DNA from: Gonocerus acuteangulatus
Lineage: Eukaryota; Arthropoda; Insecta; Hemiptera; Coreidae
Length of the DNA stretch: 64,000 nucleotides
Direction of reading: 5' to 3'
NCBI GenBank assembly: GCA_946811695.1
Contig: OX328126.1
Coordinates: 4,199,702-4,263,701, forward strand
Under the pieces are notes generated by a model. It searched no databases, was not told the origin of the DNA, and worked only from the letters and a program-made list of their open reading frames with translations. Shown here piece after piece: positions 42,601-52,532 of this stretch (positions within the stretch are counted from its first letter, which is position 1; the number at the start of each line of letters is the position of its first letter). Position numbers and translations under genes: made by a program.

Positions 42601-43239
42601 ACAGTTCCAAACATAGGTTATAAACTAAATATTCATAAAGATTACTTAGTTGTGACCAGATTCATCAATTAGCAATCAATAGTTTTCAACGCAGGTTATA
42701 TACTAAATATTGATAAAAAATATTTAATTAGAAAAAAAAAACAAGCTTTCTCAAGACTTTTTTTTGGTCCATTTGTATCTACTCCTTGGACTTAATTAGG
42801 TATATTATTTTATATCTTGACTTGTTATTCGTCAAGACTTGTTATTTGTCCTTCTGTATCTACTAGATAGGCTTTATTCGGCATATTATTCTATATAGGC
42901 TATATTAGGCATGGTATTCAACTCAATCTTTCTTGTACTTCTTCTTGATCCTTCTGTATCCACTAGAAAGGCTTTATTAGGCATATTTTGTAGTGATTTA
43001 TAGAGCTTTGCTTTAGAATTAGAGCCGGATTGTGTAATTTCCGCTTCTGTGTATAAGTTAACTACTGTCGGTGTCCCTGACGCCTTAACATCACTTTTAT
43101 TCGAGATGTTCGAGAGGATTTCAACAATTTTCACGAGATATATTAAAAAAAAAAAGTTTATTTCTTTTCTAAGCTTTTCAAATGACACTAGGGATATGAA
43201 CGGAACCGCGCTAAGATGATGCAGTTCCTGCGAGTCGGA

Positions 43240-43926
43240 CTTTATCTTCTCAGAACCTCTTCATCCTTTTTACTCTTCTTCTTTCTCTGCTCTTCTAATA
43301 TTACCAATGTAGACATGTTTTGTGGTGTTTTTTATTGAAAAGTTTTGCTGTCAACTCGGTTTCTAAACAGTTCTCTTTCGCGAATAACTATTTCAGTTTG
43401 TTCAGCTTCAGCTGTGTCTCATTTGTACCCTTGTTTCCATCATTTTGGTTTTGGTTTTAGTCCTGTGATGTATTTAAAAACTCCTTGATATAATTAGCCA
43501 CATTTCATTGGAGAGTTGTAAAATGAAAATGATGATTATAAAGAGGAAAGTAAAGATGAAGGAAAGTGATTTGCATAAAGAATTCTAGGAATCCAGACGG
43601 CAACCATATGCTGAAAGTATTTGAGGTTAAAAGCGTTCATTTCTCTCTCCTCGCATCCAGGAAAATATTTTAAAATATTAAAATGAAAGTTGATGGTAAA
43701 GAAAGCCGGGTTGATGTGTGGTTGATTCTCCTGTCCCACAATTCCTCCAGCAACCAGAGATAGCTTTTCTCTTTGATTATAGGGTTGGGAAAAGTAACCG
43801 AAAGATATTTCCGTTGAAGACCTCTGAAGAAGAACATAAACAAAATAATCAAAATTGAGATAACAATTTAAGAGGTTATACTATTTTGTGTGATCAAAAT
43901 CAATGTAATTTTCTCAAATTTATGAA
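43240..43926. other. Unassigned spacer
   Basis: No gene or recognised repeat. Minus frames of 60-67 residues are not convincing. Confidence 0.3.
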
Positions 43927-44456
43927 TCTATATATATAAAAATCACGTGTCGGTCTGTTTATCTGTTTGTCCCTTACACAAATCCACACCGTTTGTCCGA
44001 TTTTGACCAAACTTCGCATACGTTTGGCAATCGTCTAGGACTCATAGTTCGGGAGATTTGTGTAAACAGATTTTAATATTACTTATTTGGTTTCAAATTT
44101 ATTTTATCTTATCTATATGCAGAAAGTAGGTGTAGCATGGCACGCCGGGTAACAGCTGGTAGGTGTAGCATGGCACGCCGGGTAACAGCTGGTAGGTGTA
44201 GCATGGCACGCCGGGTAACAGCTGGTAGGTGTAGCATGGCACGCCGGGTAACAGCTAGTAGGTGTAGCATGGCACGCCGGGTAACAGCTAGTAGGTGTAG
44301 CATGGCACGCCGGGTAACAGCTGGTAGGTGTAGCATGGCACGCCGGGTAACAGCTGGTAGGTGTAGCATGGCACGCCGGGTAACAGCTAGTAGGTGTAGC
44401 ATGGCACGCCGGGTAACAGCTGGTAGGTGTAGCATGGCACGCCGGGTAACAGCTAG
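43927..44456 (+). mobile_element. Non-autonomous Helitron with tenfold repeated 3' terminus
   Basis: It starts, after an A, with TCTATATATATAAAAATCAC, the common insect Helitron 5' end, followed by CTGTTTATCTGTTTGTCCC and ACCGTTTGTCCGATTTTGAC. It ends CACGCCGGGTAACAGCTAG followed by T, the canonical CTRR^T end. The insertion fits the A^T rule. The 33-bp 3' terminus is repeated ten times, and every copy carries CTAG or CTGG followed by T. It encodes no Rep/helicase. Confidence 0.88.
44127..44456. repeat. 33-bp tandem array of a Helitron end, 10 copies
   Basis: The unit is AGGTGTAGCATGGCACGCCG plus GGTAACAGCT(G/A)GT. The CT(G/A)G variants run G G G A A G G A G A. Because 33 bp is 11 codons, frames are open on both strands (MARRVTAGRCS repeated), which I treat as by-products. 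Confidence 0.96.
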
Positions 44457-45106
44457 TAACAAATAAATCAATATTTTATAATTCTTTATCTCATAAATTT
44501 TATATAGGATGTTAAGCACATAAAAAATGTGTTTTAAATCTTCCAAAAATTAATGCCGTGGCTGACGAACGGAAACCCTTTTTTTTCTCGGGCGATTGTT
44601 TTCAGGTGGCAATTTTTAATCTTGAACAAAAAGCTGAAATTATTTTGAAATAAGAAGGTAAAATCTATTAAAGTACATAGGATTTTTAAGAAATATTATT
44701 TTTTTCGAAATGGGTGGGCAATTCATCATTTGCTATTAAAACCTTCGTCAAAAACTGGCCGTAAAGTGGTTATACTTGGATGAATCGGAATACTCCTACA
44801 TACATTACTAGCAAATATCATTAGAAAGCTGAAGTAAAGATTTCAAGTTCATCGGGTGAAAATTTAAGGCACTAGCGTATCGCCCGATTTGAAAAACATA
44901 GTTATGAGAAAATCTATTTTAAACTTTAATGTTCTGAAATGTTCATTTTTTCCTATTTATTTTTTTTTTCATGCTTTCTTGTAATAAAGATTTAAAAAAT
45001 TTTATTCTGAAGTGTATTAAAGGAAGACCAAAAAAAAAAAAAAAAAAAAAAAATTAACAATTAAAACGGGCCAATGGATGCTCGCTCAAACAATTAATGT
45101 TCAAAT
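44457..45106. other. Unassigned AT-rich spacer
   Basis: No gene. A poly-A run of about 24 lies at 45030-45053. Confidence 0.35.
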
Positions 45107-45570
45107 GAGCATCGCATTCACTCGACATCGGGACTTCACTCGGAAAATCAGCATCGCATTCACTCGACATCGGGACTTCACTCGGAAAATAAGCATCGCA
45201 TTCACTCGACATCGGGACTTCACTCGGAAAATCAGCATCGCATTCACTCGACATCGGGACTTCACTCGGAAAATCAGTATCGCATTCACTCGACATCGGG
45301 ACTTCACTCGGAAAATCAGCATCGCATTCACTCGACATCGGGACTTCACTCGGAAAATCAGCATTGCATTCACTCGACATCGGGACTTCACTCGGAAAAT
45401 CAGTATCGCATTCACTCGACATCGGGACTTCACTCGGAAAATCAGTATCGCATTCACTCGACATCGGGACTTCACTCGGAAAATCAGTATCGCATTCACT
45501 CGACATCGGGACTTCACTCGGAAAATCAGCATCGCATTCACTCGACATCGGGACTTCACTCGGAAAATCG
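45107..45570. repeat. 42-bp tandem array, 11 copies
   Basis: The unit is AGCATCGCATTCACTCGACA then TCGGGACTTCACTCGGAAAATC. Variants are GCATCG/GTATCG/GCATTG. 42 bp keeps frames open on both strands (164-186 codons). The variants change amino acids or fall in the frame at random, so coding is unlikely. Confidence 0.96.
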
Positions 45571-45686
45571 TATTATTTTCCCATTTAAAAACTTTGTCTT
45601 CTCCTAAACAATCTTGGATATCATCTTCGGTCAGTTAAGGAAGAATTTTAGCCTATAAAGAAATGAATGTAAAAAAATGTTCCTAG

Positions 45687-46047
45687 GTAGCACTACCCCT
45701 TAAACTAGGGTAGCACTACCCCTTAAACTAGGGTTGCACTACCCCTTAAACTAGGGGTGCACTACCCCTTAAACTAGGGTAGCACTACCCCTTAAACTAG
45801 GGTTGCACTACCCCTTAAACTAGGTAGCACTACCCCTTAAACTAGGTAGCACTACCCCTTAAACTAGGTAGCACTACCCCTTAAACTAGGGTAGCACTAC
45901 CCCTTAAACTAGGTAGCACTACCCCTTAAACTAGGGTTGCACTACCCCTTAAACTAGGTTGCACTACCCCTTAAACTAGGTAGCACTACCCCTTAAACTA
46001 GGTAGCACTACCCCTTAAACTAGGTAGCACTACCCCTTAAACTAGGG
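45687..46047. repeat. 21-25 bp tandem array, 16 copies
   Basis: The unit is GCACTACCCCTTAAACTAG with linkers GTA, GGTA, GGTT or GGGT. Length variation is confined to the G-run linker, which suggests slippage there. Confidence 0.95.
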
Positions 46048-46145
46048 TTTTTTTTTACTGCGACATTAATCTTGTTCCGTGCTAACTTCATTCTATAATA
46101 CAAATATATTATTGCTTCGAAGCATAATGCAATTATTATTATTGG

Positions 46146-46412
46146 TACATATCGTCCTTACCATGTCAAACTATCGAATATGCAAATCGGAGCAAACTAG
46201 AGAACAAACATATTCTATCCATTGACCAAGTAATATATTGAAAAATGGTCTTATTCCATGCTTTATTTAAGGCATTAAAGGCTATTCTAAAGGGGCTAGA
46301 GTTGTGACTAGCCGTATCTAACATAATCCAAGAACAAAGTCTAGAATCCTAGAATCTGAAAAACTAGATTTTGCATATTCGATAGTTTGACTTGGTAGGG
46401 ACGATATCTAAC
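46146..46412. mobile_element. Family D MITE, complete copy
   Basis: Terminal inverted repeats of about 40 bp: ATATCGTCCTTACCATGTCA then AACTATCGAATATGCAAA at the left, and TTTGCATATTCGATAGTTTG then ACTTGGTAGGGACGATATC at the right. The interior shares TTCCATGCTTTATTTAAGGC and the following AAAGGGGCTAGAGTT with the copy at 14318. No transposase. Confidence 0.8.
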
Positions 46413-46892
46413 CTCCTATTAATTTTTTTCAGATACTTAATAATATTCTTTCTAGCATTAGGTGTTTTTATTTACCAACAAGAGGTCCAGTAATTTTATT
46501 ATTTGCGAATTTCTTGAAGGTGTGAAGTAGGTTTTTTGAAGAGTTTCACATCGGATTAACCCTTTGAAGAACAAGGAAAGCCCTAGCCAGCCGGTTTATT
46601 TATAAGGGCGGGTAAACACAACCCTTATTGACTGCCTTCCACCCACCCTCGACCACACCCAGTCTGCAGGATTCCCGGCTAGTTTAGCTGTCTGCTTGGA
46701 AATAGCTTCAAAGTAGCTATATGCTTGTAAAGTTAATTTTAAAAATGTATTTCTTAAATGCCGAAAACTTACAAAATACATATAATAGACCAATATTAAC
46801 TTCAAGAAGGGGGAAACCCGCATATCTCTATGAGTTACATAGAGATATGTGGATGAGCAAGACTATTAACTTTGTGAAATCTTCAATGTTTT
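46413..46892. other. Unassigned spacer
   Basis: No gene or recognised repeat apart from a small inverted GCGGTTT-like motif. Nothing further supported. Confidence 0.3.
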
Positions 46893-48124
46893 AGCGCGTT
46901 TTCTCCTCATTTCTTAAGCAGGCCATTCACGTTCCGAGTTGTAGTACGAATTGTGATCCAACTTCCGAAGTCGGACCACAAGTCGGATCGTGGATGGGCT
47001 TGTTGGATTATAATAAGTCTAGTTGGACGAGTTGGAACATATAGAGGGACGACTAGAAGGTCCGACATCCGACTGGCGACGGAGTTGGAGCGTGAGTCGG
47101 ATCAAAGTAGTCCAACTTAGCTCAGTCAGTGCTTGACCTTCGGGCATCTTCGGTCTGTACTCGATACATACTTCGGCTCGTGAGTGACGTACACAGTCTC
47201 GTAACAGCCTAGGACTAAAGTTGTATCGCTAGTTGGATACCAAGTCGGAGCGTGAGTGGAATCGACTATCCAACTAGTAGTCCTACTAAGTCGGACAGCT
47301 AAACGGAACGTGATTGGCCTGCTTTAGGGAGAAAACCCGCTAATGAGGTATACTTTATGACGAGATCCGGAAGTACCGACTAGAAACATTCACGTTTCAG
47401 AACCCATGGATCATGAAAACAACGGTGGTTCAAATTTGTATGTATATTTGTCTGTTCGCGCTTTAGCTCGCTCAAAAATGGACTGATTTTAATGAAATTT
47501 GGTAAAAAAAATACTTTATGTGATTTCAAAAGTAAAGTTCGTTAAAAAGCATAAGATTTTTTTTTTTTTTTTGTAGAAATTTGTGCATACAAAATCGTAA
47601 CGCTTACTTTTTTGGTTTTCCGGGATTCCAGAACCACGTTTTATAGCTCTTGGTAAATCTAATGAAGCCATTTCCAAGGTCATATCTATAACTGTTATTG
47701 AGGAAAATGTAATGAAATAGGCTTTTCTTGGAATTGTCGGATACATTCATATATATCTAAAAACTTGCTGGGAAATCATCGTTAATTTAAAGAATCTATT
47801 CGATTCATTTAATTTTCCACAAATAAAGAACCTATGGGTTTTTGATAGACCGATCTCATTTGAAGAAATCGAAGTTGGAATGGAGTTATTTCCACACGGA
47901 ATCCTGTCAGTTTCCTGTTGCGGTGTGTGAAATCTTCCATCATCTTGCCATTCATGTAAAGCGCCATGATTCTTGTTATACAAACAAGTCTTAACAGATA
48001 TACCGATTCAAGATTCCGCTTTGGATTTCTGCCACCAGGTGCGCTAGTAATTTCTCCAACACAACTTTTCTTAGTTATATTTATATTTAATTCCGCAACA
48101 TAGGTGAAAAACTCTTTCGACGTC
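46893..48124 (-). mobile_element. Family B element, 3' part, with a MITE in its terminal hairpin
   Basis: TTAGCGCGTTTTCTCC (46892-46907) and GGAGAAAACCCGCTAATGAG (47327 onward) are the two sides of a B-type 3' hairpin, held apart by a 407-bp MITE. Downstream come the head CATTCACGTTTCAGAACCCA, TTCAAATTTGTATG, ACTGATTTTAATGAAATTTG and the body to about 48124. A LINE remnant follows. Confidence 0.75.
46917..47323. mobile_element. Harbinger-like MITE with TTA target-site duplication
   Basis: The ends AGCAGGCCATTCACGTTCCG and CGGAACGTGATTGGCCTGCT are near-perfect inverses. TTA precedes (46914-46916) and follows (47324-47326), matching the 3-bp TWA duplication of PIF/Harbinger transposons. The interior repeats GTCGGAGCGTGAGT-type motifs in both orientations (for example GTTGGAGCGTGAGTCGGATC and GTCGGAGCGTGAGTGG). 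407 bp, non-coding. Confidence 0.8.
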
Positions 48125-48830
48125 AAAGTTAAATATCAAAATATAAATAAAATAAAAAAATATAATAAAGAAAATATAGTAAGGAGAAAAAAGAAAAACT
48201 GTGACAAAGACAAAAAACAAGCAAACAAAGTAAATGAAATGCAAATTAATAAATGCAAAAATAAAATATGAAAAGAAAAAATAACTGGATTCAAAAAATA
48301 TATATAATTAGATGCAATAAAAAATTATTAAGTAATACAAAGAGAGGTTACTTGAGGATATCTTTACATAAAGCTAAAAATAAAGTAAAAACTATTAATA
48401 TCAGTTAAAAAGTTTAATAAGTTAAAGTTCGGTGTACAAGTGTGTGTTTAAGTAGTGGAGCTATGTGTGGGCTACCTTCTGTCAGTAAGTCCCGTAAGTC
48501 GTGCGTTGTCTGCAGTTGGTAAGTATGTGTTTGACCGTCAAGGTCTCGGTACTCAATATACAAGTTGTTCTGTCCTTTCTGTCTTGTAGGTAGGAATGGG
48601 TTTCGTAGTTACAACTCAGCGGTACTACACAGGACGAGGATCGGACTTTTTCTTATCGACAAAACTTCTCTGAAATGTTTTCATTGTAAGCACCATCTAG
48701 TGAGTCCCAAGTCATTCATACACTCCTTGAAGAAAACGGAGTTCCAAAGAGATCTAAATAGGTCGAGCAGTGCTTTGTCTAAGCCGGGACAATGTGTGCT
48801 ACATCACACTCGCTTCGCTCTCTAGGTGGA
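48125..48830 (-). pseudogene. RNase H-type LINE (I-like group) 3' remnant
   Basis: The minus strand shows a degenerate LTVKHILTNCRQ motif (about 48500-48550), then KVAHT and LHYLNTHLYT in the same order as the remnant at 39849. The plus-strand text GTGGGCTACCTTCTGTCAGT parallels GCGGGCTACCATCTGTCAAA there. An A-rich stretch at 48125-48420 is the likely 3' UTR and tail. It has several stops and frameshifts. Confidence 0.55.
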
Positions 48831-49071
48831 GGTCATTAGCTCCTTTCTAGACGAGGGAAAACTATCAACAAGAATAAAGCACAACTACATTTATTAATAG
48901 CTCTTAGAGAAAACTTCTAAAAACTTTCTCTGAAAAAGGGTTTCACTATAAAGGAAGATGAAAAACAAAGAAATAGGATTGATATGTGATGTGTGAATAT
49001 CAAACCTGGCTGAATCCATTTTTTTATTTTGTGAGGGGAGGGGGTTAGCGGTTTTTTTAAAAAAATAATGT
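48831..49071. other. Unassigned spacer
   Basis: No gene. It may be further interrupted family B body, but the match is weak. Confidence 0.3.
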
Positions 49072-49077
49072 GTACCG

Positions 49078-50018
49078 GCTTTCCTTCCTCCCTCTATAGG
49101 GAGGAAACGGTTATAAGGTTAACCTCATGACGAAATAGGCCAACGCAAAAGTCCCGACTAGAAACTTTCACGTTTCAGTACCCATAGAACCCCAAAATAT
49201 CGGTCATTCCAATTTTATATATATATATATCTGTTGGCTCAAGAATTGACGCATTTAAATGAAATTTAGTACAAATATACTTTGTTTTATTTGGGATATT
49301 AAGCTCGTACTAAGTAGAATCCGTTCACCGCAAACAAATTTTAACGCTTACGTTTTTGCATTACTATGTGTCGAGGTACACGTTTTATAAGTAGTTTGAC
49401 GTGGAATAACTAATGAACACATTTTCAATGCCATATCTATGACCGGTGTAAATGAAAATGGAACGAAAACTAGATCTTTCTTGGGATCTTTGCCTGTATA
49501 CTTATATATCCAAAAGATACAATCGGTTCCTAGACATATGGGAATGAAGTATAAGGACAGCTATAGTGAATTCTTGGAGAAATGCTGCTGTTGGAAAAAG
49601 ATGGGAGCGAATAATATCCAAACCTATCCCCGACAGCCTTCCCCTAGAGATTGCAGAGGCTACCTTTAGGATGGCTACAGGCCACGATTGCCTCCAGAGC
49701 CATTTACATAGGATAGGTTTAGCAGATTCTCCAACTTGTCCGCTGTGCTGTCAGGAGGACGGGACGGTGGATCGCCTTTCACATTGCACAGCCCTACAGG
49801 CGAACACTGGAGATGACACCACAGAAGGACACGCGTGTGGCAGAACAGCCAAGGATGGGCGTTGGCTGTAGAAGACGAAGAAGAAGCTTCTCTTTGAGAT
49901 ATCATTAGAACAGGTTTTTTTCTTACACAATATTAGGTGTTTCTATTTTAAGCTTTCTAAATTTCATTAGGAATAAAAACGGGAACGGGGTAAGATAACG
50001 GAGTTCCTGCGATCCAGA
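49078..50018 (-). mobile_element. Family B element carrying a LINE fragment
   Basis: The 3' hairpin CTTCCTCCCTCTATAGGGAG lies at 49085. The head is CTTTCACGTTTCAGTACCCA, with a short TA tract and TTTAAATGAAATTTAGTACA. The inverted 5' terminus GTAAGATAACGGAGTTCCTG then CGATCCAGA ends at 50018. The LINE-derived segment lies at 49560-49870 in the middle. The family B tail resumes at about 49890 (TTTGAGATATCATTAGAACA). Confidence 0.7.
49560..49870 (+). pseudogene. LINE ORF2 C-terminal fragment (post-RNase H region)
   Basis: The frame from 49566 reads PDSLPLEIAEATFRMATGHD, then CLQSHLHRIGLADS, PTCPLC and DRLSHC. The block GHDCLQSHLHRIG...CPLC...HC is the conserved tail after RNase H in I-like and related LINEs. 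It has about 100 codons and then a stop. It has no own 3' tail or target-site duplication that I can see, so it may have been captured or is a decayed insertion. Confidence 0.75.
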
Positions 50019-50339
50019 CTTTTTGAACTTTAGTTAAACATTTCCAGAAACGGTTTGTTGTCCAAAATGTTTCTCGAGGTGATTCGAATTTTGTAGAGTT
50101 AATTATATCTTGGGACCCACTAAGGACATCTAGTGGTTATGAATGCGGATATTGGTAGAGGATATTGAATAGCCCCAGGATCTACCTGGCGTGTAGAAGG
50201 GTTTGTATCTGCTCCAGGCTTCTGGTGTCGGTGCTCAGGATAGGGCCAATAACATTTCCAAACTTACAACACTAATTTCAACATTTTTAATGCGCATTCT
50301 TTATTAAATATTAAAAATCGTATATATATATATTGATTT

Positions 50340-50464
50340 TTAGCACTTTCCTCCGAAGGAAAGTAGCTATTGAGGTTGGACTCATGACGGAATTTTTGAA
50401 AAATTTCTTCAAATCTTTATCGATCCTACCTAGTAGACACCGAAAATGACCCCCGTTAAAATTT

Positions 50465-50533
<69 letters not shown>

Positions 50534-51588
50534 TCTGTTAACACGATAGCGGCCAGAGTTTTTGTTTTTTCGTCACGAAACTTGGTATATAGCATTCAAT
50601 TAGCAAACGATTGAACGAGTTCGTTAACCACCAAAGTCGGTCCACCGGAAGGGGGGGTTTACCCCAAACCCAAAACACTAATTTGACTATGTCAGCCGTA
50701 ATATTTGTTATATTTCAACGAAACTTGGTATTCGTAGTGGTAATATAGAGAGAAAAGTGAGATATAAAAATGAACTAAATCGGTTCATTAGAAGGGGGGG
50801 GGGGGTTTACTCCGGACCCACAATACCAATTCGCCACTACCAGCCGTGATTTTTGGTATATTTCAACGGAACTCGGTATTCGTAGTGGTAATCCACAGGT
50901 AAATAACTGTTGTAAAAATAAACTAAATCGGTTCATTAGAAGGGGGGGTTTACTCCGGACCCACAATACCAATTCGCCACTACCAGCAGTGATTTTTGGT
51001 ATATTTCGACGAAACTCGGCATTCGTAGTGGTAATCTACAGGTAAATATGTGTTGTAAAAATAAACTAAATCGGTTCATTAGAAGGAGGGGGGTTTACTC
51101 CTGACCCAAATTCTTAATATACTCATACCGGTCGTAATTTCTGCTGTATTGTAACGAAACGCGGTATACGTCGTGGGTAACTCATGAGAAAGAAGTGTTG
51201 TAGAAATGAGCTGAATCGGTCAATCGGAAAGCGGGGGTTCAATTTGTAATATATTTCAATAGAAAAGCCCGTCAGACGTAGGTTCACAAAGCCGCCGCAA
51301 GGAGCGCTTTCTACCACTAGAGTGACTGTATCCTGTTCCTGCGTTAGATCAAAATACGATAATATGAGTTTTTTTGTATTTATTACGAAGTGTAATAGGT
51401 ACCATGTGTAAACATAACTCTGGAAGCAAATTATTAATTGATCAGTTACTCATTACAAATTTAAAAGAGAACTATTCATGTTTTTATTTTATTTATGTGG
51501 GATATTTTAAGCAAATTGTTCTGGAAAGCAATCTACACTACCCAAATTCTGAGGAAAGTGCTTAGTTATGCAGCTCCTGCGTGACGGA
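50340..51588 (-). mobile_element. Family A element, full length
   Basis: The 3' end on the plus strand is TTAGCACTTTCCTCCGAAGG then AAAGT (a perfect hairpin). The 5' end is GCAGCTCCTGCGTGACGGA at 51588. The interior carries (TA)n and three clear repeats of about 155 bp with AAACTAAATCGGTTCATTAG at 50773, 50921 and 51064 (the last slightly shifted). It is the longest A copy at about 1.25 kb, because of the extra internal repeat. Confidence 0.8.
50468..50530. repeat. (TA)n microsatellite in family A
   Basis: About 31 TA units at the fixed position of family A. Confidence 0.96.
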
Positions 51589-51623
51589 CTTTTTTTTAAA
51601 TGTTTTAATTTAGTTATTTATTT

Positions 51624-51915
51624 AAAAACATCTTCCTAAAACATCTTCCTAAAACATCTTCCTAAAATATCTTCCTAAAACATCTTCCTAAAACATCTTC
51701 CTAAAACATCTTCCTAAAACATCTTCCTAAAACATCTTCCTAAAACATCTTCCTAAAACATCTTCCTAAAACATCTTCCTAAAACATCTTCCTAAAACAT
51801 CTTCCTAAAACATCTTCCTAAAACATCTTCCTAAAACATCTTCCTAAAACATCTTCCTAAAACATCTTCCTAAAACATCTTCCTAAAACATCTTCCTAAA
51901 ACATCTTCCTAAAAC
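51624..51915. repeat. 13-bp tandem array, about 22 copies
   Basis: CATCTTCCTAAAA is repeated with one early T/C variant (ATATCTTCC). It begins about 36 bp from the family A 5' terminus. Confidence 0.96.
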
Positions 51916-52261
51916 TTTATTCCGTCTGCAACATTGCCCTTCATACCTGCCTCCCTTCCATTAACACAAAACACCTGACTTTACGACGCCGCTCTTTCTT
52001 TCATCCCTAATGTAGCTCCCAACTCATTGGGGGGTCCAGAACCCCCCCCCCCACACACACACCAACTCCTTTCCCCTAGGTTTCCTTGTATTAACTGTCA
52101 GAAATGATCCCGCATCTGTGAGGTCTATTTCTCAATCTTCTCATCGGTAAGCCCATCTTGTTATTTTTATATCTGTATCCATGTACCTATAATCTAAGCG
52201 CTGCTATAGCATATTGTTTTACTAGGTATGTATTATGTTTTTATGTTCTTTTAATCTTTAT

Positions 52262-52263
<2 letters not shown>

Positions 52264-52322
<59 letters not shown>

Positions 52323-52382
52323 TACAGTGTGCTAATGGCCCAGGCAGTCGAAGCACACAAAAAAAAAAAAAAAAAAAAAAAA
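52264..52382. repeat. (TA)n, SINE-2 body fragment and poly-A
   Basis: About 28 TA units, then GTGTGCTAATGGCCCAGGCA then GTCGAAGCACAC, a short match to the SINE-2 body (compare 9976-10000), then an A run of about 22 and a short TA tract. A mosaic of microsatellite and SINE debris. Confidence 0.65.
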
Positions 52383-52439
52383 TATATATAGATACATACA
52401 TGTATATGTTAGTATTAAATCTTTCCTGCTTGTTTTTAC

Positions 52440-52520
52440 AGCCCTGATGAAGGCTTGAATTTCAAGCCGAAACGTCGGCAACAATAAAACCATTTTCACT
52501 GTAAAATGTAGTTTTATTAA
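52440..52520 (+). other. Hammerhead-ribozyme-like core, possible Penelope-type remnant
   Basis: CCTGATGAAGGCTTGAATTT then CAAGCCGAAACGTCGGC contains CTGATGA and GAAAC joined by a strong stem (GGCTTGA with TCAAGCC). One extra A separates CTGATGA from the stem, unlike the standard hammerhead. Similar CTGATGA...GAAACG text is known from Penelope-like elements. The following ATAAAACCATTTT...AAAATGTAGTTTTAT is a second inverted repeat. No reverse transcriptase is nearby. Confidence 0.4.
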
Positions 52521-52532
52521 GTAGCAATGACC

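Larger units (their letters stand above)
40378..43239 (-). mobile_element. Family B element, long (2.86-kb) copy
   Basis: It is bounded by the 3' hairpin and GCGCTAA (plus strand TTAGCGCGGTTCCTCCCTCC at 40378) and by the inverted 5' end CTAAGATGATGCAGTTCCTG then CGAGTCGGA at 43239. The interior has TA repeats, TCCGATTTTGATGAAATG, TTTCGCGCAG-like text and two diverged segments of TTGGGAAATCGTGG/TTAGGAAATCGTGG. It also contains a piece of the 3116 foldback family (42300-42590), so the large size is partly due to insertion. No protein-coding frame. Confidence 0.65.

Noticed and set aside
44127..44456. CRISPR-like regular repeats
   Set aside because: The repeats are directly contiguous with no unique spacers, as in all arrays of this window. 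There are no cas genes, and the context is eukaryotic.
44109..45638. ORFs of 100-186 codons on both strands
   Set aside because: They are produced by the 33-bp Helitron-end array and the 42-bp array, whose unit lengths are multiples of three.
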